Translations under genes and position numbers: made by a program
Notes under the pieces: generated by a model
What the model saw: the letters and a program-made list of their open reading frames with translations, nothing else
Told to the model about the DNA's origin: nothing
Databases searched by the model: none
Shown: positions 26,842 through 34,888 of the stretch, one piece after another
Numbering within the stretch: position 1 is the first letter of the stretch
Layout: every line of letters begins with the position of its first letter
NCBI RefSeq assembly: GCF_011058255.1
Contig: NZ_JAALFH010000062.1
Span: forward strand, 174,419-238,418
Direction of reading: 5' to 3'
Length of the DNA: 64,000 bases
DNA from: Thioalkalivibrio sp. XN8
Lineage (GTDB): Bacteria > Pseudomonadota > Gammaproteobacteria > Steroidobacterales > XN24

Positions 26842-27981
26842 CTAGCGTTCGCCCTCGAGGATCCGGACCCGGCCGAGCGCGACCTCGGCCGGCGCGCCGC
26901 GGGTCGCGTAGATTTCCAGCCGCAGCAGGCGCGCGCGCACCGGCAGGAACTCGAGGCGCGCCACGCCGTCGACGTACTCCAGCGTGCCGGAAGTCACGGC
27001 GCGCCAGGCCGGCCTTTCGGCGTTCACCGAGGTCATCACCTGCACCCGCGCCGGCAGGGCCGGCGAGTCGCCCGCCTCCCCCGCGATGAACTCCACCCCC
27101 CGCACGATGCGCACCGCGTCGGGGCCGCCGAGCTCCACCGCCGCCGGCCACTGCGGCACGCGCGCCGCCCAGAATCCTTCGCTGCCGCCGCTGGTGAGCC
27201 GCGCCGCGATGTGCCCCGAGCCGGTCGGATCGACGCTCCAGCCCGTGACCTGCCAGGCGCCGGATGCCGGCGCGATCGCGCCTGCGGCCGCCGGACCTTG
27301 GGCCGGGCTCGAGGCCACGGCCGGCGCCGGGGCCGCGACGCCGCCGCGCACGAAGGCATCCACCTTGGCCATCAGGGCATCGGTGCGGATCACGGTGCCC
27401 ACGCCGCTGCGCGCGCTGACCGACAGCAGCATGCCGACGGGCTGGTCGCCGAGCAGCAACAGGCTGCCGCTGTGGCCCTTGCGAATGCGCTCGCCCTCCA
27501 CCGTCGGCAGCACCCGGAGCAGGCCGGCGCCGTCGTCGTCCACCACCGTCACCGCCAGCCGCCCGAGCGTGCCGTCGCCGTTCACCGAGCGCAGCGTGCC
27601 GAGCCCGCCGTCGCGCAGCCGGCGCTCCACCGAGCGCGGAATGCTGCCGACGCTGTAGCCGCAATCCTGGCCGATGCCCCCGGCCAGGACCGCGACGGCT
27701 GCGTCGTCGCCGAGGTCCACCACCTCGACGCCCTCGCCGCGCAGCCCGCGCGGCCCCTCGCGCAAGAGCGACGGCACGCTGGTCTCCTGCGCCACGTGAA
27801 ACGGCAGCACCGCGAAGCAGCGGCCGCCGGAATGCATCAGCCAAGCCTGGCCCACCTCGAGCTCCGGGGCGTCGTAGGAGCGCACCACCGCCTGCTGCGC
27901 GTGGGCGAGCGGCAGCGCCAGCAGCAGCGCCACGCCCGCCGCGAACACCGCAGGGCGTCTTGCGTCACGCATCCGCATCAC
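26842..27981 (-). CDS. Secreted trypsin-like protein with C-terminal discoidin-like domain
   Basis: 379 residues, last gene of a three-gene operon. Signal peptide (AVFAAGVALLLALPLAHAQQ). Residues of about 30-210 look like a chymotrypsin-fold protease: His in CFAVLPFHVAQ, Asp in LGDDAAVAVLAGG and Ser in IRKGHSGSLLLLGDQPVG, in the right order and spacing. After an Ala/Pro linker, the last 140 residues (VELGGPDAVRIVRGVEFIAG ... ARLLRLEIYATRGAPAEVAL) resemble F5/8-type C (discoidin) ligand-binding domains. The GHSGS motif differs from the usual GDSGG, so activity is plausible, not certain. The start lies within the end of the upstream gene. Confidence 0.6.
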   Translation of the reverse strand: MMRMRDARRPAVFAAGVALLLALPLAHAQQAVVRSYDAPELEVGQAWLMHSGGRCFAVLPFHVAQETSVPSLLREGPRGLRGEGVEVVDLGDDAAVAVLAGGIGQDCGYSVGSIPRSVERRLRDGGLGTLRSVNGDGTLGRLAVTVVDDDGAGLLRVLPTVEGERIRKGHSGSLLLLGDQPVGMLLSVSARSGVGTVIRTDALMAKVDAFVRGGVAAPAPAVASSPAQGPAAAGAIAPASGAWQVTGWSVDPTGSGHIAARLTSGGSEGFWAARVPQWPAAVELGGPDAVRIVRGVEFIAGEAGDSPALPARVQVMTSVNAERPAWRAVTSGTLEYVDGVARLEFLPVRARLLRLEIYATRGAPAEVALGRVRILEGER

Positions 27982-29071
27982 CCTGCCCGCCCCGCCAGCG
28001 CCGCCAGTCCGCCGCCAGCCGGCGGCGCCGCTCGCGGAAACTGCCCTGGCCGAGCTCGGCGCCGTCCTTGTAGATCGACATGAAACCCAGCAGCGAGACG
28101 AGCAGCACCGCCCAGGTCGACACCGCGCTGTGGCGGGTCAGGCGCGCCAGCAGGCCGGGCGAGAAGCTGTAGCCCTGGTCGCCGAAGCGCACGATCTGCA
28201 CCGCGTCCGCCTCGCCCAGCGCGACCACGGTCATGGCGGCCGGCTCCGTCGGCGCCGGCAGCAGGTCGAAGTGCACGAAGCCCTTGGTCGCGCTGCCGCC
28301 GGCGCGCGAGCGCTGGCCGAGGTCGACCCGGTCGCCCGGCAGCAGTGCCGCGGTCGTGACCAGGTCGCGCCCGCCCGCGGCCTCGTCCGAGCGGGTGTAG
28401 AGGGACACCGTCCCGCCGCGCAGCAGGGTGGGCTCGCGCCACGACACGTCCTTGCCGATCGACCCGGCGCCCGCGAAGGGCAGCAGGATGCGGCGCGGGG
28501 GATGGTCGGCGCCCGGCGGCGGGAAATGCAGGATGGCCGCGTGGCCGAGTTCCAGCGGCGCCGCAGCGCCGCCCGGCAGCAACTCCAACGGCGCCAGGCC
28601 GTCTCCCTCGCCGCTGACCTGCAGGGCGAGGCTGCCGTCGTCCCCGACGTCGAGGCGCACCGAGTACGCCGCCTCGATGCGCGGCATGGCGGGCAGGCGC
28701 AGGGTGGCCTCGCTCAGCCCGCGCAGGTCGAAAGCGCGCCAGCGGCGCCCGGGGCACGGCGAGTCGGCCTCCGGCGCCGGCAGCTCGTCCAGCCCGGCCG
28801 ACGCGCTCGACTCGCCGGCGCGGATGCAGAGCAGCGCCCCGTCGATGCGCCAGTTCGTCTCCAGCTCGGGGGTCAGCAGCAGGGTCGCATGCTCGGACTG
28901 CGCCTCGATTGAGAACGGCCACGGCTGGCGCGACAGCAGCGCCCACGCCACCAGCCCGACGAGCGCAATGACCAGCAGCGGCAGCGATGTCCGCAGCGCC
29001 AGCAGCAACAGGTTCCACGAGTCGTCGAGCAGCTGCAGGAACCCGATCTCGCGGGCGCCCGCCTCGCTCAC
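27965..29071 (-). CDS. Two-helix membrane protein of unknown function
   Basis: 368 residues. Helix 1 at about 25-45 (LPLLVIALVGLVAWALL), a large mostly beta extracytoplasmic domain (about 50-315), helix 2 at about 320-338 (STWAVLLVSLLGFMSIYKDG) and a basic cytoplasmic tail. Two Cys (LLCIRAG, SPCPGRRW) could pair. No family recognised. It is the middle gene of an operon; it overlaps the upstream gene (ATGA) and the downstream protease-like gene by 17 nt, so the three products are probably made in fixed ratio and may form one envelope complex. Confidence 0.6.
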   Translation of the reverse strand: MSEAGAREIGFLQLLDDSWNLLLLALRTSLPLLVIALVGLVAWALLSRQPWPFSIEAQSEHATLLLTPELETNWRIDGALLCIRAGESSASAGLDELPAPEADSPCPGRRWRAFDLRGLSEATLRLPAMPRIEAAYSVRLDVGDDGSLALQVSGEGDGLAPLELLPGGAAAPLELGHAAILHFPPPGADHPPRRILLPFAGAGSIGKDVSWREPTLLRGGTVSLYTRSDEAAGGRDLVTTAALLPGDRVDLGQRSRAGGSATKGFVHFDLLPAPTEPAAMTVVALGEADAVQIVRFGDQGYSFSPGLLARLTRHSAVSTWAVLLVSLLGFMSIYKDGAELGQGSFRERRRRLAADWRRWRGGQGDADA

Positions 29072-29802
29072 GGGTTGGCGCCCAGCTGCAACTCGATGGC
29101 GACCGCGCCGAGCGGCCGGCCGTAGCGCTCACGCTCGATGACCACCTGCTTGCGGCCGGCGCCGAGCAGGCCGAGCGGGATGCTGCAGCGGTAGTCGTAG
29201 CTGGTGCGCCGCCCCTCGGTGAACTCCTCGCAGTCGTGCTCGGCGCCGTCCGGCCCGCGGAACCAGACGTCGTTGGCGCCGAAGGCGTTCACCAGCACGT
29301 CCACGCTGGCGGCGGGATCGACGGAGACCGGCACGAGGTACACGGCCGGCGACTCGTCGCAGCTGCCGGGCATGGCGCGCACCGCGAGGTCGCCCGCGGG
29401 ATAGCGGCTGATGAGCTCGCGCTGGCGCGTGAAATCCTCGTAGGGCAGCACGACCATGCCCCCGGCGCCCGCGCTGACGTCGTAGCTGTTGCGCGAGTAG
29501 TAGACGCCGTCGCGCGACAGCAGCGTCAGGCAGACGGCGTCGGCCGACGCCGGGACCAGCAGGCCGGCGAGCGCGGCTGCGCCGGACAGCGCGCTCGTGG
29601 CGGCCACGCCGACGACCACGGAACCGCTGACGGCGACCTCTTCCTGCACCGCCTCATGGAAACTGCCGTTCAGGCTGGCCCGGGGCGGCGGCGTGGCGCC
29701 GGCCTGGCCGGCGGCGAGACAGAGCAGCACGGCGAACACTCCGGGCGACGGCGCTCCGAACGACGCCGGCGTCCGCGTTCGCATCACAGGTGGCATGTGC
29801 AT
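29068..29802 (-). CDS. Secreted protein of unknown function (first gene of operon)
   Basis: 244 residues from ATG 29802, chosen because GGGGAGGA lies 7 nt upstream; the frame stays open further but has no other supported start. Signal peptide VFAVLLCLAAGQAGATP, then a hydrophobic Ala/Val stretch (SGSVVVGVAATSALSGAAAL) and a beta-rich domain with four Cys (DAVCLTLL, PGSCDES, HDCEEF, YRCSIP). No family recognised. A sigma-70 promoter and one copy of the 39-bp palindrome lie upstream, which ties its control to ugd and pseB. Confidence 0.6.
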   Translation of the reverse strand: MHMPPVMRTRTPASFGAPSPGVFAVLLCLAAGQAGATPPPRASLNGSFHEAVQEEVAVSGSVVVGVAATSALSGAAALAGLLVPASADAVCLTLLSRDGVYYSRNSYDVSAGAGGMVVLPYEDFTRQRELISRYPAGDLAVRAMPGSCDESPAVYLVPVSVDPAASVDVLVNAFGANDVWFRGPDGAEHDCEEFTEGRRTSYDYRCSIPLGLLGAGRKQVVIERERYGRPLGAVAIELQLGANP

Positions 29803-29851
29803 GGCGTCCTCCCCTGGGCCGCCTTCAGTCGGCGGCCCGTCCCCGCGGTCG

Positions 29852-29880
29852 ATTCTGCGGCCGGCGGTGGAGAGGGTCAA
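29852..29880 (-). promoter_or_regulatory. Sigma-70 promoter of the three-gene operon
   Basis: Minus strand TTGACC (29880-29875), 17-bp spacer, CAGAAT (29857-29852); start near 29845, 43 nt before the ATG. The 39-bp palindrome begins 28 bp further upstream. Confidence 0.65.
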
Positions 29881-29908
29881 TTCAGGCAGCTGCACGTCGC
29901 GGCAGTGG

Positions 29909-29947
29909 CTTACATGACACGAATCCGGGGGTTTCGTGTCACGTAAG
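29909..29947. promoter_or_regulatory. 39-bp palindromic element, copy B
   Basis: Arms CTTACATGACACGAA and TTCGTGTCACGTAAG around a GC-rich centre; 14 of 15 arm positions pair. Same element as at 31425-31463 and 59997-60035. It lies upstream of the three-gene operon and downstream of ugd. Confidence 0.75.
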
Positions 29948-29996
29948 GGCCGAATCGGCGTGGCTTTCCGCTGGTTTCTCTCGTAAAAACAGTAGC

Positions 29997-31337
29997 CTAG
30001 GTCGGTCCGACCCGCTGCCCGCGCCCGATACCGTAGTAGGTGAAGCCCAGCCGCTGCATGTGGTCGGGGTCGAAGACGTTGCGGCCGTCGAAGATCACGG
30101 GCTCGGCCAGCGCTTCCTTCACCGCATCGAAGTCGGGGCTGCGGAACTCCATCCACTCGGTCACCAGCGCCAGGCAGTCGGCGCCCTCGAGCGCCTCAGC
30201 GGCGTTCTTGCACAACACCAGGTCCGGCCGGTCACCGTAGATGCGCCCGGTTTCCTTGCGCGCCTGCGGGTCGTAGGCCCGCACTTTCGCGCCCGCCTCC
30301 CACAGCGACTCCATCAGCACCCGGCTCGAAGCCTCGCGCATGTCGTCGGTGTTGGGCTTGAAGGCCAGGCCCCAGATCGCGACGGTCTTCCCAGCGAGGT
30401 CGCCGCCGTAGTGCGCGCTGATCTTGTCGAACAGGACGCGTTTCTGGCGCTCGTTCACGGCCTCGACGGCCTCGAGAAGCAGCGCCGGGAAGCCGGCCTT
30501 CTGCGCCGAGTGCGCCAGCGCCTTCACGTCCTTGGGGAAGCAGGAGCCGCCGTAGCCGGCGCCCGGGTAGATGAAGTGGTAGCCAATGCGCGGATCCGAA
30601 CCGATGCCGAGGCGGACATGCTCGATGTCGGCGCCGAAGCGCTCGGCCAGGTTCGCCAGCTCGTTCATGAAACTGATCTTGGTCGCCAGCATGGCGTTGG
30701 CCGCGTACTTGGTCAGCTCCGCCGAACGGATGTCCATGGCGATGAGGCGGTCGTGCTGGCGATTGAAGGGCTCGTAGAGCAGCCGCAATAGCTCGGTGGT
30801 GCGCGGGTTGTCGGTGCCGACGATGATGCGGTCCGGGCGCATGAAGTCGTCGACCGCGGCGCCCTCCTTGAGGAATTCCGGGTTCGAGACCACGTCGAAG
30901 TCGATCGCCGCGCCGCGCTCGGTGAGGGTGCGGTCGATCTCGGCCTTCACCTTGTCGGCCGTGCCGACCGGCACCGTCGACTTGTCCACGACGATGCGGT
31001 AGTCCTCCATGTGCTCGCCGATGCTGCGCGCGACGGCGAGAACGTGCTGCAAGTCGGCCGAGCCGTCCTCGTCCGGCGGCGTGCCGACGGCGATGAACTG
31101 GAACAGGCCGTGGGCCACGCCCTGGGGAATGTCGGAGGTGAACTTCAGCCGGCCGGACTCGCGGTTGCGGGCCACTACCGCCTCGAGGCCCGGCTCGAAG
31201 ATCGGGATCTCGCCGGCGTTGAGCCGGTCGATCTTGTCCTGGTCGATGTCCACGCACAGGACCTGGTTGCCCACGTCCGCCAGGCAGGCGCCCGTGACCA
31301 GGCCGACATAGCCGGAGCCGAAAATCGTCACTTTCAC
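29997..31337 (-). CDS. ugd: UDP-glucose 6-dehydrogenase
   Basis: 446-residue NAD-dependent enzyme oxidising UDP-glucose to UDP-glucuronate. N-terminal Rossmann motif [19 protein letters not shown]; the catalytic Cys is in [13 protein letters not shown], with the Lys in [31 protein letters not shown] and [14 protein letters not shown] are family hallmarks. It supplies the acidic sugar for the surface polysaccharide. It is transcribed alone from the 106-bp module at 31358-31463, with one copy of the palindrome also past its 3' end. Confidence 0.97.
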   Translation of the reverse strand: MKVTIFGSGYVGLVTGACLADVGNQVLCVDIDQDKIDRLNAGEIPIFEPGLEAVVARNRESGRLKFTSDIPQGVAHGLFQFIAVGTPPDEDGSADLQHVLAVARSIGEHMEDYRIVVDKSTVPVGTADKVKAEIDRTLTERGAAIDFDVVSNPEFLKEGAAVDDFMRPDRIIVGTDNPRTTELLRLLYEPFNRQHDRLIAMDIRSAELTKYAANAMLATKISFMNELANLAERFGADIEHVRLGIGSDPRIGYHFIYPGAGYGGSCFPKDVKALAHSAQKAGFPALLLEAVEAVNERQKRVLFDKISAHYGGDLAGKTVAIWGLAFKPNTDDMREASSRVLMESLWEAGAKVRAYDPQARKETGRIYGDRPDLVLCKNAAEALEGADCLALVTEWMEFRSPDFDAVKEALAEPVIFDGRNVFDPDHMQRLGFTYYGIGRGQRVGPT

Positions 31338-31357
31338 CGCAATATCCCTTCAGGTTC

Positions 31358-31463
31358 GGGGTCGGACCGTCTCAAGTAATTGAAACGCGACGGATTATGG
31401 CAGAAAAACCCGGTGGATTGAGGGCTTACGTCACACAAAACGCCGGTATTCGTGTCACGTAAG
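31358..31463 (-). promoter_or_regulatory. 106-bp promoter module upstream of ugd
   Basis: Three blocks with fixed spacing on the plus strand: GGGGTCGGACCGTCTCAAGT from 31358, GGATTATGGCAGAAAA from 31392 and the 39-bp palindrome 31425-31463. Read on the minus strand, the middle block is an extended -10 (TGC-CATAAT) without a matching -35. An activator at the palindrome is therefore plausible. The same three blocks with identical offsets (0, 34, 67) occur upstream of pseB. Confidence 0.7.
31425..31463. repeat. 39-bp palindromic element, copy A
   Basis: Arms CTTACGTCACACAAA and TTCGTGTCACGTAAG; 13 of 15 positions pair, with one more G-C pair just outside. It would be centred about 56 bp upstream of the predicted ugd start site. 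Confidence 0.75.
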
Positions 31464-31489
31464 CTAGCCAAAAGGAATGTCGGTAAAGT

Positions 31490-31891
31490 TTACCCGCGAG
31501 ACCAGTTCTCGACCTCAAGGCCCGGGACCCGGCTGAACTCCGCCTCGTTGTCCGTGACGACCACTGCGCCGAGCGCACGTCCCTGCGCTGCGATCCAGTA
31601 GTCGTTCGCGCCGATCGGCGTGCCGCAGCGCTCGAGATGCGCGCGGATTTCGGCATAGTGCCTCGCGACCTCGGCATCGAGCGGAACGAGTGCCATCTCG
31701 CGGACGAGTTCGGCGAGGCGAGCGGCATTGCGTTGCCTGGCAGCGCTCTTGGCGACGCCGAGCTCCAGCTCGCCAAGAACGATCGGGGAAAGCACCAGCG
31801 CCTCAGCGGGAACCCGGGCCAAGCGAGCGCGCAGCGGCGGCAAGCCTTTCATGGCGCCGATGAAGATGTTGGTATCCAGGATGTATTGCAC
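31490..31891 (-). CDS. vapC: PIN-domain toxin VapC
   Basis: 133 residues, GTG start that abuts the antitoxin stop. YILDTNIFIGAMKG, LSPIVLGELELGV, IGANDYWIAAQGRA and VVTDNEAEFSRVPGLEVENW give the four acidic PIN positions in order. It is close in pattern to the toxin at 25.2 kb (shared EFRRVPGL/EFSRVPGL ending). The pair sits between ugd and gmm. Confidence 0.9.
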   Translation of the reverse strand: MQYILDTNIFIGAMKGLPPLRARLARVPAEALVLSPIVLGELELGVAKSAARQRNAARLAELVREMALVPLDAEVARHYAEIRAHLERCGTPIGANDYWIAAQGRALGAVVVTDNEAEFSRVPGLEVENWSRG

Positions 31892-32122
31892 TCAGAGCCC
31901 GGCCACAGGTTCCGGTGCAGGATCTGCCGGTGCCACGAGATCGATTTCCGCGGCGTCGGGCCAGCAGGGCTCGAACAACTCCGACGCCATCCGGGGCGCA
32001 TCTGGCACCAGCCGGGCAACCACCTTCCCATGCCTGGTGATCACCACGGTGGCCCCCGCCTCCACTTCGGCAAGGAGAGACGAAAAATGGGCCTTGGCTT
32101 CAACGACCTGGACTCTTCGCAT
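31892..32122 (-). CDS. Phd/YefM-family antitoxin
   Basis: 76 residues. VQVVEAKAHFSSLLAEVEAG and ATVVITRHGKVVARLVPD form the Phd DNA-binding fold; the acidic C-terminus (EIDLVAPADPAPEP) should cover the toxin. A near-perfect inverted repeat directly upstream is a likely operator. Confidence 0.88.
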   Translation of the reverse strand: MRRVQVVEAKAHFSSLLAEVEAGATVVITRHGKVVARLVPDAPRMASELFEPCWPDAAEIDLVAPADPAPEPVAGL

Positions 32123-32134
32123 GGTTGCACACCA

Positions 32135-32154
32135 TTCTGACCATGTGGTCAGAA
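32135..32154 (-). promoter_or_regulatory. Operator-like perfect palindrome of Phd-PIN operon
   Basis: TTCTGACCA-TG-TGGTCAGAA, perfect 9-bp arms. On the minus strand it abuts a TAGAAT -10 hexamer (32159-32154), so a bound antitoxin would block transcription. The upstream Phd operon at 21.4 kb has a related TCTGACCA half-site. Confidence 0.65.
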
Positions 32155-32250
32155 TTCTAGGTCATGCTGAGCAACCTTGCCAGATCGAGTTTCTGGGTGA
32201 TTGAGCAGGAATCCCGGATGCGGCTCTGTCGTGCGCGACTCACATCCAGT

Positions 32251-32766
32251 TCAGGTTCCAGAGCTGGCGAGGATCCTCCGGACCACCCCCCGCACATTCT
32301 CATGAACCGCCGGCTCATCCAGCACCTTCTGCAGCGAGAACCACCGCCACGCCGAATGCTGGGCTGCCTGGCCTGAAGCCAGGGCTAGCGACCCGGCCAC
32401 GTCCCGCGAAACCTGGACGAGGTAAGCCAGGTTCACATAGTGCGTCGACACCGATGGGTCGAATGCGCTGTCGGGATAGAAGTGATCCCAGGCGCCGAGC
32501 AGCCGAGCTTCGCGGAGGATTTCCGGAGCCAGGCCCACCTCCTCGATCGCGACCCGCTCCATCGCCTGGCCGATTGGCTCGTTCTTCCGGATGCGCCCGC
32601 CCGGCGTAAACCACCAGCCCTGCGCGGGCCGGTTGTTCCGCCACCCGAGCAACAGCTCGGGCCCGGCCTCTCCCGGACTGACGAGGAACAGGTCGATCGA
32701 GACCAGCGGCAAGGCCGCGCAAGCCATCGAGAAGGTCTCCGGAGCAAGCCAGCCGGGCTTGCTCAT
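32251..32766 (-). CDS. gmm: GDP-mannose mannosyl hydrolase (Nudix variant)
   Basis: 171 residues. It resembles E. coli WcaH/Gmm: LVSIDLFLVSP, LLLGWRNNRPAQGWWFTPGG and RIRKNEPIGQAMERVAIEEV, the altered Nudix box of this subfamily (it lacks the full REUXEE pattern), then VSTHYVNLAYLV. It hydrolyses GDP-mannose to GDP and mannose and may tune the GDP-mannose/GDP-fucose balance. It is placed after fcl exactly as in colanic acid clusters. Confidence 0.88.
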   Translation of the reverse strand: MSKPGWLAPETFSMACAALPLVSIDLFLVSPGEAGPELLLGWRNNRPAQGWWFTPGGRIRKNEPIGQAMERVAIEEVGLAPEILREARLLGAWDHFYPDSAFDPSVSTHYVNLAYLVQVSRDVAGSLALASGQAAQHSAWRWFSLQKVLDEPAVHENVRGVVRRILASSGT

Positions 32767-32769
32767 CGC

Positions 32770-33738
32770 TCAGCCGCGGGCCTCGTCGATGTGCTCCAGG
32801 TACCAGCGATACGCATCGCGCAGGCCTTCCTCGAGACCGATCCGGGCCTCCCAGCCGAGCGCCTTCAGCCGGCTGACGTCGAGCAGCTTCCGCGGTGTCC
32901 CGTCCGGCTTGCTGGTATCGAACTCCAAGCGGCCGGTGAAGCCCGTGACGCGGGCAACCGTCTCCGCCAGCTCGCGAATCGTGCAATCGACGCCGGTACC
33001 GACATTGATATGGCTCAGCATCGGTTGCGTGTGCGCCGAGTAGACCTCGGGAGATAGCCCCATCACATGCACGCAAGCCGCCGCCATGTCGTCGACATGC
33101 AGGAACTCGCGCATGGGGTTGCCCGAGCCCCAGATCACCACTTCCTCGTCGCCGCGCTGGACGGCCTCGTGGAAGCGCCGCAGGAGCGCCGGGATGACGT
33201 GGCTGTTCTCGGGATGGAAGTTGTCCCCTGGGCCGTACAGGTTGGTGGGCATGACGCTGCGGTAGTCCCGACCGTACTGCCGGTTATAGCTCTCGCACAG
33301 CTTGATGCCCGCGATCTTGGCGATGGCGTAGGGCTCGTTGGTGGGCTCGAGCGGTCCTGTAAGCAAGGCATCCTCGCGCATGGGCTGTTCGGCCAGCTTG
33401 GGATAGATGCAGGATGAGCCGAGGAAGAGAAGCTTCTCTACGCCCGCCACGTGCGCCGCGTGGATGACGTTCGCCTCGATGATCAGGTTCTGGTAGATGA
33501 ACTCGGCCGGGTAGGTGTTGTTGGCATGTATGCCGCCGACCCGGGCTGCCGCGAGGTAGACCTGGTCGATCGCGCGCGAGGCAAAGAACGACTGCACCGC
33601 CGCCTGGTCCAGGAGGTCGAGCTCCTCCCGGCCTGCCGTGATGATGTTGCCGGCCCCGGATTGCTCGAGCTGCCGCACGATCGCGGAGCCGACCATGCCG
33701 CGATGACCCGCGACGAAGATGCCCTGGCCCGTGGACAT
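32770..33738 (-). CDS. fcl: GDP-L-fucose synthase
   Basis: 322-residue NADPH-dependent epimerase/reductase making GDP-L-fucose from the Gmd product. [18 protein letters not shown] is the dinucleotide motif. SSCIYPK holds the catalytic Ser, and [20 protein letters not shown] the Tyr-x3-Lys. [20 protein letters not shown] is a family hallmark. Start chosen at MSTGQGIF, 8 nt after the gmd stop; upstream in-frame residues lie in gmd. Confidence 0.96.
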   Translation of the reverse strand: MSTGQGIFVAGHRGMVGSAIVRQLEQSGAGNIITAGREELDLLDQAAVQSFFASRAIDQVYLAAARVGGIHANNTYPAEFIYQNLIIEANVIHAAHVAGVEKLLFLGSSCIYPKLAEQPMREDALLTGPLEPTNEPYAIAKIAGIKLCESYNRQYGRDYRSVMPTNLYGPGDNFHPENSHVIPALLRRFHEAVQRGDEEVVIWGSGNPMREFLHVDDMAAACVHVMGLSPEVYSAHTQPMLSHINVGTGVDCTIRELAETVARVTGFTGRLEFDTSKPDGTPRKLLDVSRLKALGWEARIGLEEGLRDAYRWYLEHIDEARG

Positions 33739-33746
33739 AGTGCCGG

Positions 33747-34865
33747 TCAGCTCTCGAAGGACATCGGCACGTCGTGGCCGTGCGCCTTCAGGAAGGCATG
33801 GCGCTGGGCCACCTTGAGGTCTTCGGCCACCATCTCTGCGCACATCTCCTGGGCGGTGATTTCCGGCACCCAGCCGAGCTTCTCGCGTGCCTTGCTGGGA
33901 TCGCCGAGCAGCGTCTCGACCTCCGCAGGGCGAAAGTAGCGCGGATCGACCCGGACGATCACATCGCCGGGACTCAGCGCGGGCGCCGCATCGCTTTCGA
34001 CCGCCTCGACAATCGCCTGCTCCTCCACGCCCTCCCCCTCGAAGCGAAGCGCGACGCCGAGTTCGGCCGCGGTCCAGCGGATGAAGTCACGCACCGAGTA
34101 CTGGACGCCAGTCGCGATCACGAAATCCTCCGGCTTGTCCTGCTGGAGCATCATCCACTGCATACGCACGTAGTCACGGGCGTGACCCCAGTCCCGGAGC
34201 GAATCCAGGTTGCCCATGTAGAGGCAGGGCTCGAGGCCTTGCGCGATGTTGGCCAGGCCGCGGGTGATCTTGCGGGTGACGAAAGTCTCACCGCGCCGCG
34301 GGCTCTCGTGGTTGAACAGGATCCCGTTGCAGGCATACATACCATAGGCTTCACGGTAGTTGACCGTGATCCAGTAGGCATAGAGCTTGGCGACCGCATA
34401 GGGACTGCGCGGATAGAACGGCGTGGTCTCCTTCTGCGGAATCTCCTGCACCAGGCCGTAGAGTTCGGAGGTCGAAGCCTGGTAATACCGGGTCTTCTTC
34501 TCCAGGCCCAGCAAGCGGATCGCCTCGAGCAGGCGCAGCGAGCCCAGCGCATCCACGTCGGCAGTGTACTCCGGGGCCTCGAAGCTCACCGCCACGTGAC
34601 TCTGCGCGCCCAGGTTGTACACCTCGTCCGGCTGCACCTCCTGCAGGATGCGCGTCAGGTTGGAGGAGTCGGTCAGGTCCCCGTAGTGGAGCACGAAGCG
34701 CTGGTTCCGGACGTGCGGATCCTGGTAGATGTGGTCCACGCGCTGGGTATTGAACATCGAGGCGCGCCGCTTGATGCCGTGGACCTCGTAGCCCTTCTCC
34801 AGCAGGAACTCCGCCAGGTAGGAGCCGTCCTGGCCCGTGACTCCAGTGATTAGTGCTTTTTTCAA
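33747..34865 (-). CDS. gmd: GDP-mannose 4,6-dehydratase
   Basis: About 372 residues; converts GDP-mannose to GDP-4-keto-6-deoxymannose. [20 protein letters not shown], the Arg-rich loop [25 protein letters not shown] and [20 protein letters not shown] with the catalytic Tyr and Lys are all present. No ATG begins the frame: TTG at 34865 gives the family-like start MKKALITG with GGGGA just before it; a TTG four codons upstream (34877) is the alternative. Operon order on the minus strand is PglF-like, gmd, fcl, gmm. Confidence 0.95.
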   Translation of the reverse strand: MKKALITGVTGQDGSYLAEFLLEKGYEVHGIKRRASMFNTQRVDHIYQDPHVRNQRFVLHYGDLTDSSNLTRILQEVQPDEVYNLGAQSHVAVSFEAPEYTADVDALGSLRLLEAIRLLGLEKKTRYYQASTSELYGLVQEIPQKETTPFYPRSPYAVAKLYAYWITVNYREAYGMYACNGILFNHESPRRGETFVTRKITRGLANIAQGLEPCLYMGNLDSLRDWGHARDYVRMQWMMLQQDKPEDFVIATGVQYSVRDFIRWTAAELGVALRFEGEGVEEQAIVEAVESDAAPALSPGDVIVRVDPRYFRPAEVETLLGDPSKAREKLGWVPEITAQEMCAEMVAEDLKVAQRHAFLKAHGHDVPMSFES

Positions 34866-34888
34866 GGCGATCCCCAAGAGCTTTGTGA

